DNA from: Flaviflagellibacter sp963786225 | Lineage (GTDB): Bacteria > Pseudomonadota > Alphaproteobacteria > Rhizobiales > Methylopilaceae | Direction of reading: 5' to 3' | NCBI GenBank assembly: GCA_963786225.1 | Contig: CAWAYQ010000017.1 | Coordinates: forward strand, 114,105-178,104 | Length of the DNA stretch: 64,000 nucleotides | Shown: piece by piece, positions 34,744-42,938 of the stretch | Layout of the letters: every line of letters begins with the position of its first letter | Position numbering within the stretch: the first letter of the stretch is position 1 | Position numbers and translations under genes: made by a program | The notes under the pieces: model-generated | What the model saw: the letters and a program-made list of their open reading frames with translations, nothing else | What the model was told of the DNA's origin: nothing | Databases searched by the model: none

Positions 34744-35343
34744 TCAGAAAGCGTGCGCGAGGATCGCGAAGCCCGCCAGGGCCGCCGCGCCGCCGCCGAT
34801 GCGCACAAAAGATGCGTCCTTTTCGTTGGTCTTAACGAATACGAAGCCGAGGCCAACTCCGGCCAGGTGCAATAGGGCGGTCGCGAACATAAAGCCCAGA
34901 CCGTATGCGAGGCCGGCGGCGTTCTCCGGCATTTCCGCGCCATGCGCGTGACCGTGGAAAATCGCAAACAGGCCGACAAGCGGCATCATCGCCAGAACAG
35001 GCGCCTTGAAGCGGAACGCGACGGCGAGACCGAACACGATGACGGAAAGCGCGATGCCGAGCTCGACGAACGGCACATCCATGCCGGCCATGCCTACCCC
35101 GCCGCCGATCGCCATCAGAAGCACGAAGGTTGCCGGCACCGCGTAAAGTGCGCGGCCGCCGGCCTGCCAGGCCACGATGCCGACCAGCACCATCGCGAGC
35201 ACATGATCAAGGCCGCCGACGGGATGTTCGAAGCCGTGGAAGAAGCCTGCGGTGTCTCTGATGCCGGTATGCGCGGAAGCGATGGACGGACTGAAGGCAG
35301 CAGCAAGGCTCGCCGCAAATGTCGTGGTTCTGATCTTGCGCAT
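34744..35343 (-). CDS. HupE/UreJ family membrane protein
   Basis: A 199-residue protein with a signal peptide (cleavage near SIASA-HTG) and about six helices. Histidine-rich motifs HGFEHPVGGLDHVLAM (about 36-51) and FHGHAHGAEMPE (about 129-140) are characteristic of the HupE/UreJ family, which carries nickel (some members cobalt) into the cell for urease or hydrogenase. No urease or hydrogenase genes are close by. A convergent arrangement with minCDE makes it an independent unit. Confidence 0.85.
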   Translation of the reverse strand: MRKIRTTTFAASLAAAFSPSIASAHTGIRDTAGFFHGFEHPVGGLDHVLAMVLVGIVAWQAGGRALYAVPATFVLLMAIGGGVGMAGMDVPFVELGIALSVIVFGLAVAFRFKAPVLAMMPLVGLFAIFHGHAHGAEMPENAAGLAYGLGFMFATALLHLAGVGLGFVFVKTNEKDASFVRIGGGAAALAGFAILAHAF

Positions 35344-35659
35344 ATTTCCCTCTCGACGTCCGTTTGGCTGGTTGGATCACAGTTCCGCCGGGAACACGCA
35401 AGACTCATACCGTGGAAGAAATACCGTGGAAGAAAACGAGGTGGAGTGTTAACGAGTACGCTGAACATTCCGAATCCGGCACCTCCGGCGAACGCGCATC
35501 CTCGCGCACGAGAGGCTTTTTCCCGGCAGGGCCGCATAGCGGCTTAGACGAAAAGCCGTGGCCCAAGAGCCACATTACTGCTTTAAGGAGCGACCCGGGA
35601 TTGCGACCCTGCGTTTGTGACACGATGTTGCGAACAGCGCTCCCATCCACAGGCTTCCG
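35344..35659. other. Promoter region between hupE-like gene and RND operon
   Basis: About 315 bp between divergent genes. It contains an exact tandem 14-bp repeat, ATACCGTGGAAGAA at 35407-35420 and again at 35421-35434, which may be a regulator-binding direct repeat or polymerase-slippage product. No TetR or MarR gene is adjacent. No other structure was seen. Confidence 0.45.
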
Positions 35660-36817
35660 ATGCTCCGTTTCTCTCGCCGCATGCTTGCGGCTTTTCTCTT
35701 CGTGTCCCTCGCCGCCCCCGCTTTCGCGCAGGGCGAAATGCCGGCTTTGCCCGTCTCGGTGGCGAAGCCCGTCAAACGCCAGGTCGTCGATTGGGCGGAG
35801 ATGCCGGGCCGCTTCGAGGCGGTAAACTACGTCGAGGTCCGCGCCCAGGTCGCCGGCAAGCTCCTCAGCGTCCATTTCGAGGACGGCCAAACCGTCAATG
35901 TCGGCGATCTTCTGTTCCGCATCGATCCGGCACAGTTCGATGCCGCCTTGCGCGCCGCCGAGGCCGCCATCAAAAGCAACCAGACGCGCCTCGATCTCGC
36001 CGCCGCCGAACAGAAGCGCGCGCAGGATCTCCGCCAAAGCGGCAATATTCCCGAGGCCGTGTATCAGCAGCGCCAGCAGGTGTTTCTCGAAGCACAGGCC
36101 AATCTCGACGCGTCCAAGGCCGAATTCGAAAGGGCCCGGCTCAATCTCGGCTACACCGACATCACCGCCCCGATCGCCGGCCGCGCGGGCCGCAAGCTCG
36201 TCTCCGAAGGCAATCTGATTTCGGAAGGCTCGGCCGGAACGCTGCTGACCACGATCGTGCAGTTCGATCCGGTCTATTTCTATTTCGACGTCGACGAGCA
36301 GAGCTTCCTTTCCTACCAGCGCTCGCGCACCGGAAAGGCGCTGGCCCAGAATTACCAGACCGTCTACATCGCGCTCTCTGACGAAACCGACTTCCCGCAT
36401 GTGGGCAAGCTCGATTTTCTGGGCAACCAGATCGATCCCGCGACCGGCACAATCCGCGTCCGCGCCACGATGTCGAACGCCGACGGCTTCATTACGCCGG
36501 GCCTGTTCGGGCGCGTGAAACTGCAGACAAAGCCCCCGTATGAGGCCCTGGTCATACCGGACGAGGCCATCGTTCTCGACCAGACCCGTCATCTCGTCAT
36601 GACCGTCAAGGACGACGGCGTGGTCGAGCCCAAGGCCATCGAAGTGGGACCGCGCATCGGCAAACTGCGCGTCATTACGTCGGGGATCACGGAGAACGAC
36701 AACGTCATCGTCAATGGTTTGATGCGTGCCCGTCCGGGCGGAAAAGTTGCGCCGACCACCGTTCCGATCGACGTGCCGGACGACCTGACACGTCCCAACG
36801 CCATCGCCGCGAACTAA
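35660..36817 (+). CDS. RND efflux periplasmic adaptor (MexE/AcrA-like)
   Basis: A 385-residue membrane fusion protein with a signal peptide (cleavage near APAFA-QGEM). It has the lipoyl-like and barrel segments NYVEVRAQVAGKLLSVHFED (about 54-73) and IDPAQFDAALRAAEAAIKSN, the coiled hairpin, and LGYTDITAPIAGRAGRKLVS near 164. It is 10 bp upstream of the matching permease. Unlike the 16-kb pump, it has a cleavable signal and MexE-like organisation. No outer-membrane channel gene follows. Confidence 0.88.
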   Translation: MLRFSRRMLAAFLFVSLAAPAFAQGEMPALPVSVAKPVKRQVVDWAEMPGRFEAVNYVEVRAQVAGKLLSVHFEDGQTVNVGDLLFRIDPAQFDAALRAAEAAIKSNQTRLDLAAAEQKRAQDLRQSGNIPEAVYQQRQQVFLEAQANLDASKAEFERARLNLGYTDITAPIAGRAGRKLVSEGNLISEGSAGTLLTTIVQFDPVYFYFDVDEQSFLSYQRSRTGKALAQNYQTVYIALSDETDFPHVGKLDFLGNQIDPATGTIRVRATMSNADGFITPGLFGRVKLQTKPPYEALVIPDEAIVLDQTRHLVMTVKDDGVVEPKAIEVGPRIGKLRVITSGITENDNVIVNGLMRARPGGKVAPTTVPIDVPDDLTRPNAIAAN

Positions 36818-36827
36818 GGCCCCCAGG

Positions 36828-39800
36828 ATGCGCTTCGGCCATTTCTTCATCGACCGCCCGATCTTTGCCGCGGTCGTCTCCATCGTCACGGTCGTGATCG
36901 GCCTCGTGGCGCTGCTCCAGCTGCCGATCGCTCAGTATCCGAGCATCGCGCCGCCGACCGTGGTCGTGACGGCGATGTATCCGGGCGCCAACGCGGAGAC
37001 CATCGCCGAAACCGTCGCCGCACCGATCGAGCAGCAGATCAATGGCGTCGAGGGCATGATCTACATGACCTCGCAGGCGACCTCCGACGGCTCGCTCAAC
37101 ATCACAGTGACGTTCGAGATCGGCACCAATCTCGATATCGCGCAGGTGCAGGTGCAAAACCGCGTCAACGCCGCCGAGCCGCGTTTGCCCGAGGCGGTCC
37201 GCCGCCTCGGCATCACCGTGAACAAGTCGTCGAACGACTTCCTGATGGTCGTGAACCTGTTCTCGCCCGACCAGTCGCTCGACGAGCTTTACGTCTCGAC
37301 CTACGTCTTCCTCAACATCCGCGACCGTCTCGCGCGCCTCGAAGGCGTGGGCGACATGTTCGTGTTCGGCGCCCGCGAACTCTCGCTGCGCGTCTGGCTC
37401 GATCCCAACAAGCTCGCCGCCTACAGCATGGCACCGGCGGACGTCATCCTCGCGCTGCAGGAGCAGAACGTCCAGGTCTCGGGCGGCGCGCTCGGCCAGC
37501 CGCCGGCGCCCGCCGACACCGATTTCCAGATCATGGTGACGACGCAGGGCCGTTTCCGCACGGCGGATCAGTTCCGCGACGTCATCGTCAAGAGCACCGA
37601 AGGCCGCCTGGTGCGGCTGAAGGACGTCGCACGCGTTGAATTCGGCGCGCAGCAATATGCGACGAATTCCTACCTCAACGGTCAATACGCGGTGGGCATC
37701 GGCATCAACCAGCGCCCAGGCTCGAACGCTCTGGCGGCGGCCGATGTCGTGCTGCACGAAATGGAACTCCTGAAGAAGGATTTCCCGAAGGGCCTCGAAT
37801 ACGCGGTCGTCTACAATCCGACCGAGTTCGTTGCCAATTCCATCGACGCGGTGACCGAGACGATCTGGGAAGCGATCGCGCTGGTCGTCCTGGTGGTCCT
37901 GATCTTCCTGCAAAGCTGGCGCGCGGCGATCATTCCGATCCTCGCGATTCCAGTCTCGTTGATCGGCACCTTCGCGGTCATGGCCGGCTTCGGCTACTCG
38001 ATCAACATGCTGACTTTGTTCGGCCTCATTTTGGCAATCGGCATCGTGGTCGACGACGCGATCGTGGTGGTGGAGAACGTCGAGCGAAATATTTCCGAAG
38101 GCAAGACGCCGCGCGAGGCCGCACACATCACCATGGACGAAGTGGGCGTCGCGGTCGTCGCCATTGCGCTCGTCCTGTCGGCGGTGTTCGTTCCGACCGC
38201 ATTCATCCCGGGCATTTCCGGCCAGTTCTACAAGCAGTTCGCGCTGACCATCGCAGGCGCCACCATCATCTCCGCGTTCAATTCGCTAACCCTGTCGCCG
38301 GCGCTCGCGGCCCTTCTCCTCAAGCCTCACAAGCATAAGGACGCGAAACGAAGCCTGGTTCAGCGCGCTGCGGACGGGTTCAACCGCCGCTTCGACTGGA
38401 TGTCGCTGAAATATTCTCACGGCGTCAAACGGGTCGTCGGCCACAAGATCCTCTTGCTCAGCATCTACGGCGCGCTCGTCGTTGCGACGCTGTTCGTGTT
38501 CAACCGCGTGCCGCAGGGCTTCATCCCGGCGAGCGACCAGAGCTACGCCATCGTCGCCGTGCAATTGCCTGAAGGCGCGAGCCTGCAGCGCACCGACGCC
38601 GTCGTGCGCAAGATCATCGACGTCGCGCGCAAGACTGATGGTGTCGCCAACGCGATCGGCATCGCCGGCTTCTCCGGCGCGACCTTCACCGCGGCCTCGA
38701 ACGCGGCGGCGATCTTCACGCCGTTCGAAACCTTCGACGTGCGCGTTCCGAAGGGCCGCACCGCGACCAAGATCATCGCGGATCTTCAGGCCGCCGTCAG
38801 CGGCATCCAGGATGCGTTCATCATCGTCATCGCGCCGCCCTCCGTTCAGGGCCTGGGCACCGGCGGCGGCTTCAACATGCAGATCCAGGATCGCGGCGGC
38901 GTCGGCATCCGCGCCCTCGAAGCAGCGGTCACCGAAGTCACGACGGCCGCGGCAGCGGAACCCACGCTCATGGGCGTGTTCACGACGTTCAACACGCGTT
39001 CGCCGCAGGTCTACGTCAATATCGACCGCGAAAAGGCGCAGATGCTCGGTGTGCCGATCGGCAATGTCCTGCAGGCGCTTCAGGTTTATATCGGCTCGGC
39101 CTATGTCAACGACTTCACGGCGTATGGACGCTCGTTCCAGGTCAATGCCCAGGCGGACGGCGCGTACCGGATTCAACCATCCGATCTCACCAATATCAAG
39201 GTGCGCTCGTTGGCCGGCGCGCTCATTCCGCTCGGCACCCTGGTAACGATCAGCGACTCGACCGGACCCTACACCGTCAATCGCCACAATCTCTACACGT
39301 CCGTGTCCGTACAAGGGCAGGGCGTGCCGGGCGTGTCCTCGGGCGCGGCGCTTGCGAAGATGGAAGAGATTGCCGCTCGGGTCCTGCCGCCGGGCGTCGG
39401 GTTCGAATGGACCGAACTCGCCTATCAGGAGCGCAATGCCGGCAACCCGGTCTTCATCTTCGCGCTCGGCGTGCTGTTCGTCTTCCTCGTTCTCTCGGCG
39501 CAGTACGAAAGCTGGTCCCTGCCGTTCTCGATCATTCTGATCGTGCCGCTGTCTGTTCTCGCGGCTTTGATCGGCGTCATGCTGCGCGGGCAGGACAACA
39601 ATATCCTGACCCAGATCGGCTTCGTCGTGCTGGTCGGCCTCGCGGCGAAGAACGCCATTCTGATCGTTGAGTTCTCACGTCAGGCCGAGGAAGAAGGAAA
39701 GAGCGTCGTCGAGGCGGTCATCGAAGCCTGCCGCCAGCGGCTTCGCCCGATCCTGATGACCTCGCTCGCCTTCACGCTCGGCACCGTGCCGCTCGCGATC

Positions 39801-40034
39801 GCAACCGGCGCCGGTGCGGAGCTCCGCCAGGCCATCGGCACGGCGGTCGTGTTCGGCATGGTCGGCGTGACCGTGCTCGGCCTGTTCCTCACCCCGGTGT
39901 TCTACGTTTCGATCCGGTGGCTGACGATGAACTTCGGAAGCGTGATCATGCCAAAGTTCAGGCGTGCCGGGCGGGCAGGGACCCGCGACATCGCGGCGAT
40001 TGCCCGCGACGTCGCGGCGAGCAAGAAGGACTGA
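36828..40034 (+). CDS. RND efflux permease (MexF/AcrB HAE1 type)
   Basis: A 1068-residue exporter beginning RFGHFFIDRPIFAAVVSI, the classic HAE1 start. Proton-relay aspartates are in LAIGIVVDDAIVVVENVERN (near 403-422) and the lysine is in LVGLAAKNAILIVEFSRQ (near 936-953). Helix and loop layout is full length. Its stop codon overlaps the start of the DUF2946 gene (TGATG), so the copper-linked genes downstream may share its transcript. Confidence 0.92.
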   Translation: MRFGHFFIDRPIFAAVVSIVTVVIGLVALLQLPIAQYPSIAPPTVVVTAMYPGANAETIAETVAAPIEQQINGVEGMIYMTSQATSDGSLNITVTFEIGTNLDIAQVQVQNRVNAAEPRLPEAVRRLGITVNKSSNDFLMVVNLFSPDQSLDELYVSTYVFLNIRDRLARLEGVGDMFVFGARELSLRVWLDPNKLAAYSMAPADVILALQEQNVQVSGGALGQPPAPADTDFQIMVTTQGRFRTADQFRDVIVKSTEGRLVRLKDVARVEFGAQQYATNSYLNGQYAVGIGINQRPGSNALAAADVVLHEMELLKKDFPKGLEYAVVYNPTEFVANSIDAVTETIWEAIALVVLVVLIFLQSWRAAIIPILAIPVSLIGTFAVMAGFGYSINMLTLFGLILAIGIVVDDAIVVVENVERNISEGKTPREAAHITMDEVGVAVVAIALVLSAVFVPTAFIPGISGQFYKQFALTIAGATIISAFNSLTLSPALAALLLKPHKHKDAKRSLVQRAADGFNRRFDWMSLKYSHGVKRVVGHKILLLSIYGALVVATLFVFNRVPQGFIPASDQSYAIVAVQLPEGASLQRTDAVVRKIIDVARKTDGVANAIGIAGFSGATFTAASNAAAIFTPFETFDVRVPKGRTATKIIADLQAAVSGIQDAFIIVIAPPSVQGLGTGGGFNMQIQDRGGVGIRALEAAVTEVTTAAAAEPTLMGVFTTFNTRSPQVYVNIDREKAQMLGVPIGNVLQALQVYIGSAYVNDFTAYGRSFQVNAQADGAYRIQPSDLTNIKVRSLAGALIPLGTLVTISDSTGPYTVNRHNLYTSVSVQGQGVPGVSSGAALAKMEEIAARVLPPGVGFEWTELAYQERNAGNPVFIFALGVLFVFLVLSAQYESWSLPFSIILIVPLSVLAALIGVMLRGQDNNILTQIGFVVLVGLAAKNAILIVEFSRQAEEEGKSVVEAVIEACRQRLRPILMTSLAFTLGTVPLAIATGAGAELRQAIGTAVVFGMVGVTVLGLFLTPVFYVSIRWLTMNFGSVIMPKFRRAGRAGTRDIAAIARDVAASKKD

Positions 40035-40399
40035 TGATCGCTCGCACCCGCGCGTCCTCGGCCGCCGTCTACGCACGGGTCCTGATCGCATGGCTTCTCG
40101 CCATGCAGCCAATGCTGGGCGGCTATTATGCCGCCCAGGCCGCGAACGTCCCGCTCGCAATGGAATTGTGCCGGGGCGCGCCGGCGCCGGCGGGCGATTT
40201 GCCCGCGGGACAGATACGGGATCATTCGGCGTGCTGCCTCGCCGCGTGCGCGCCGGCATCCGCGCCGCCGCCCGCTGACGGATTCGCGCTCGTCGCACCG
40301 GCGTCGATTACATCGCCGTCGCCCGACCGGCGCCCCGAAAGGCTCGTCGTCGCGCAAGCGGGCCTTGGTCCGCAAGCGGCCCGCGCGCCGCCGCTCTGA
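40034..40399 (+). CDS. DUF2946-like small membrane/secreted protein
   Basis: A 121-residue protein with an N-terminal hydrophobic segment (VYARVLIAWLLAMQPMLGGY) and a cysteine pair DHSACCLAACAPA near residue 73 in the position typical of DUF2946 proteins, which often accompany copper-handling genes. The ATG overlaps the RND permease stop (TGATG). The Pro/Ala-rich tail has no motif. Family assignment rests on the His/Cys pattern and context and is moderate. Confidence 0.6.
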   Translation: MIARTRASSAAVYARVLIAWLLAMQPMLGGYYAAQAANVPLAMELCRGAPAPAGDLPAGQIRDHSACCLAACAPASAPPPADGFALVAPASITSPSPDRRPERLVVAQAGLGPQAARAPPL

Positions 40400-40468
40400 A
40401 TTCTCCGCCGAAAACTGAATCGCGCCGGGCGCCACGTGCCCGCGCTTCCTTCTGCTCTGGAGAATTCC

Positions 40469-40954
40469 ATGTTCATGTCCATGACGCGCATCCGCGCTTT
40501 GCTGCCTGTCCTCGGCCTCCTCTCGCTGGCCGCCTCCGCTCACGCCCACGGTTTCAAGGCCGGCGCGCTCGAAATCGGCCACCCCTGGGCGCGCGAAACC
40601 CCGATTGGCGCGACCGTGGGCGCGGGCTATCTCACCGTGACCAACACCGGCGCTGAGCCCGATCGCCTGATCGCGGTCGAGACGCCGGGCGCCGGAAGGG
40701 TCGAGATCCACGAAGCCACCAACGAAAACGGCGTCGCGAAAATGCGCCCCGTCGCGGCCGTCGACATTCCGGCCGGAGGCCAGGCCAAGCTCGCACCCGG
40801 CGGCTTCCACCTCATGCTGATCGGGCTGAAAGAGGGCCTCGCCGAAGGGATGCGCGTTCCCGCGACGCTCGTTTTCGAGAAGGCCGGCCGTGTCGATGTC
40901 GAATTCGCCGTCGAGGGCATGGCCTATGGCGCTCCGAGCGAGCACAAGCACTGA
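40469..40954 (+). CDS. Periplasmic copper chaperone PCu(A)C
   Basis: A 161-residue copper(I)-binding protein with a signal peptide (cleavage near SAHA-HGF). The conserved ligand pattern is seen as EIHEATNENGVAKMRPV (His and Met) and GFHLMLIGLK (HxM). Such proteins deliver copper to the CuA or CuB site of cytochrome oxidase. It has CTGGAGAA upstream and a hairpin just after the stop. The N-terminal extension of the open frame (11 residues) is not supported. Confidence 0.9.
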   Translation: MFMSMTRIRALLPVLGLLSLAASAHAHGFKAGALEIGHPWARETPIGATVGAGYLTVTNTGAEPDRLIAVETPGAGRVEIHEATNENGVAKMRPVAAVDIPAGGQAKLAPGGFHLMLIGLKEGLAEGMRVPATLVFEKAGRVDVEFAVEGMAYGAPSEHKH

Positions 40955-40960
40955 AAGACA

Positions 40961-40984
40961 GAAGCCCGCAGCAATGCGGGCTTC
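40961..40984 (+). terminator. Terminator-like hairpin after PCu(A)C gene
   Basis: GAAGCCCGCA, loop GCAA, TGCGGGCTTC: a 10-bp perfect stem closed by a GNRA tetraloop, seven bases after the stop. There is no long T run, so termination may be partial. Confidence 0.65.
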
Positions 40985-41038
40985 GCCGTCGGATGAGAAC
41001 AGACTTGCAACTCGCCGCCGGTCTTGTTTGGTTAGCGG

Positions 41039-41539
41039 ATGGAACAAAACGAGATCCTGATCGGGCTGTCGCCCGGCGAGCGGCTCCGCGCCGATGGGCG
41101 TCAATCTCCGCGCGCCTCCGACATCGCGCGCGGCACGATGCGGCTGATGCGCTCGCTCGGCCTGTCCTGCGTGCCGGAACTGCCGCTTGCGTCGGGCCGC
41201 AGGGCCGATCTCGTTGCGTTCTGCCCGAAGGGACGGATCTGGATCGTCGAGATCAAATCCTGCCTCGCCGATTTTCAGGCCGATCACAAATGGGAGGATT
41301 ACCGCGCCCATTGCGACCGGCTTTACTTCGCGGTCGACCCGGATTTTCCCCAGCATGTGATTCCGGACGAAGCCGGCCTTATTCTTGCCGACCGCTATGG
41401 CGCGCAGGTGCTGCGCGAGCCGGACGAACATCCGCTCGCGGGCGCGACGCGGCGCATGATGGCGCTGCATCTGGCGCACACGACGGCGCACCGGCTTCAC
41501 TCTCTGTGCGATCCGGAGATCGAACGCGATCTGATGTAG
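41039..41539 (+). CDS. mmcB: MmcB family DNA repair protein
   Basis: A 166-residue protein of the alphaproteobacterial MmcB family (PF06319), linked to mitomycin C resistance in Caulobacter and proposed to be a PD-(D/E)XK nuclease. The putative active site is ADLVAFCPKGRIWIVEIKSC (about 57-76), where D and ExK are in place, followed by DFQADHKWEDYRAHCDRLYF. Single gene; no LexA box was spotted by eye. Confidence 0.9.
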   Translation: MEQNEILIGLSPGERLRADGRQSPRASDIARGTMRLMRSLGLSCVPELPLASGRRADLVAFCPKGRIWIVEIKSCLADFQADHKWEDYRAHCDRLYFAVDPDFPQHVIPDEAGLILADRYGAQVLREPDEHPLAGATRRMMALHLAHTTAHRLHSLCDPEIERDLM

Positions 41540-41694
41540 CGCGATTGACCGCCGGAATATGAACGGCCGCGCTGCACGCTTTGCCGGCCCTCTCGCCGCG
41601 GCGCTTGCCCGAGGGAGCGGCTAGAGCCTGCTGTTTGGCGGCGGCCTCAGCCTTCTCAACGCGAACGCACCCGCCCATCAAGGGGGGCGGCACC

Positions 41695-41875
41695 ATTTCG
41701 GCGCTCTATCTCGTCACCTATCTGATGCAGAGCCTCATCCCGCGCGTGCTCGGAAAGACCGCGACGGGCTGGGGCCTTGAGGCCGCGACCGCTCTCGGGC
41801 GCGGTCGTCCTTGCGGTGTTCGGCATCCTCGCCATCGTGCTGACGGTGACTTTTGTCCGGCCCGCCCAAAGCTGA
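41695..41875 (+). pseudogene. Possible small two-helix membrane protein, frameshifted
   Basis: Reading from ATT at 41695, with AAGGGGGGCGG just upstream, gives SALYLVTYLMQSLIP and KTATGWGLEAATALG. One extra base near 41800 then shifts the frame, after which AVVLAVFGILAIVLTVTFV and a stop follow. Repaired, it would be a 59-residue membrane protein ending 14 bp before the DUF427 gene. The ATT start and the frameshift keep this tentative. The rest of 41540-41889 shows no gene. Confidence 0.3.
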
Positions 41876-41889
41876 AGGAGCGCATCAAT

Positions 41890-42267
41890 ATGACGAAGGT
41901 AGTCAAGATACCCGGACCCGATCATCCGATTACCATCGAGGCGAACCCGGCGCGGGTCGTCGTCTCCGTCGCCGGACACGTCATCGCCGACACGCGCAAC
42001 GCGCTGACCCTGCGCGAAGCGTCCTATCCTGCGGTTCAGTACATACCGCGCGCCGATGTCGACATGACGCAGCTGACGCGGACCGCGCACGCGACCTACT
42101 GCCCCTACAAGGGCGAAAGCGCATACTACAGTCTGCCGGGAGGCGCAGAACGGGCGGCCAATGCGGTGTGGACGTATGAGGCGCCGTACGCGGCCGTTGC
42201 CGGTATCAAGGATCATCTCGCCTTCTACCCCGACCGCGTCGACGCGATCGAGGAGCGGAGAGACTGA
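41890..42267 (+). CDS. Single-domain DUF427 protein
   Basis: A 125-residue protein made of one DUF427 unit: PITIEANPARVVVSVAGHVI (about 11-30), PAVQYIPRADVDMTQLTR, then the hallmark HATYCPYKGESAYYSLPGG near 74 and VWTYEAPYAAVAGIKDHLAF. It is the compact relative of the tandem protein at 26.3 kb. AAGGAGCG precedes the ATG. Function unknown. Confidence 0.85.
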   Translation: MTKVVKIPGPDHPITIEANPARVVVSVAGHVIADTRNALTLREASYPAVQYIPRADVDMTQLTRTAHATYCPYKGESAYYSLPGGAERAANAVWTYEAPYAAVAGIKDHLAFYPDRVDAIEERRD

Positions 42268-42298
42268 AGGTCAGAAGCCGCGCGTTTTGGACTGACGT

Positions 42299-42847
42299 TC
42301 AGCGCGGGGCGCGCTTGGCCAGGATTCGCTGCAGGGTGCGGCGATGCATGTTGAGGCGGCGCGCCGTCTCGGAAACATTGCGGCCGCACAGCTCGTAGAC
42401 CCGCTGGATATGCTCCCAGCGAACACGATCCGCAGACATCGGGTTTTCCGGCGGCTTCGGCTTGGAATCGGGAAGCGCCATCAAAGCGGCGTGGATTTCG
42501 TCGGCGTCGGCGGGCTTTGCCAGGTAATCGATGGCGCCGAGCTTCACCGCCGTCACCGCCGTCGCGATGTTGCCATAGCCGGTCAGGACGATGCCCTTGG
42601 CGTCAGGCCGCTTCTGCTTCAGCGCGGAAATGACGTCGAGGCCGTTGCCGTCGCCGAGCCGCATATCGACCACGGCAAAGGCCGGATTCTGGCTCTCGAC
42701 GAGCGAAAGTCCCTCACGGACGGTTTCGGCCACGGCCACGGAATAGCCGCGGCTTTCCATGGCGCGGGCGAGCCGCTGCACGAAGGCCTTGTCGTCGTCG
42801 ACGATGAGAAGCGAAAGGTCGCCCTGAAGGGCGGGTATATCGGCCAT
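42299..42847 (-). CDS. regA: RegA/ActR/PrrA family redox response regulator
   Basis: A 182-residue global redox regulator. The receiver has LLIVDDDKAFVQRLARAM, phospho-Asp in FAVVDMRLGDGNGLDV and Lys in IDYLAKPADADEI. The C-terminal Fis-like helix-turn-helix is VRWEHIQRVYELCGRNVSET followed by ARRLNMHRRTLQRIL, the near-invariant signature of this family. It lies just downstream of its kinase gene (90 bp gap, same strand), so the operon is regBA. Confidence 0.95.
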   Translation of the reverse strand: MADIPALQGDLSLLIVDDDKAFVQRLARAMESRGYSVAVAETVREGLSLVESQNPAFAVVDMRLGDGNGLDVISALKQKRPDAKGIVLTGYGNIATAVTAVKLGAIDYLAKPADADEIHAALMALPDSKPKPPENPMSADRVRWEHIQRVYELCGRNVSETARRLNMHRRTLQRILAKRAPR

Positions 42848-42938
42848 GTTCCTTGATCCTCGTGCCGACCGCAGCGGCGCGATGCCGCATCATCTATTAG
42901 GCAACGCCTGACTGCACAAGCATCTCGCGACGAAAGCT

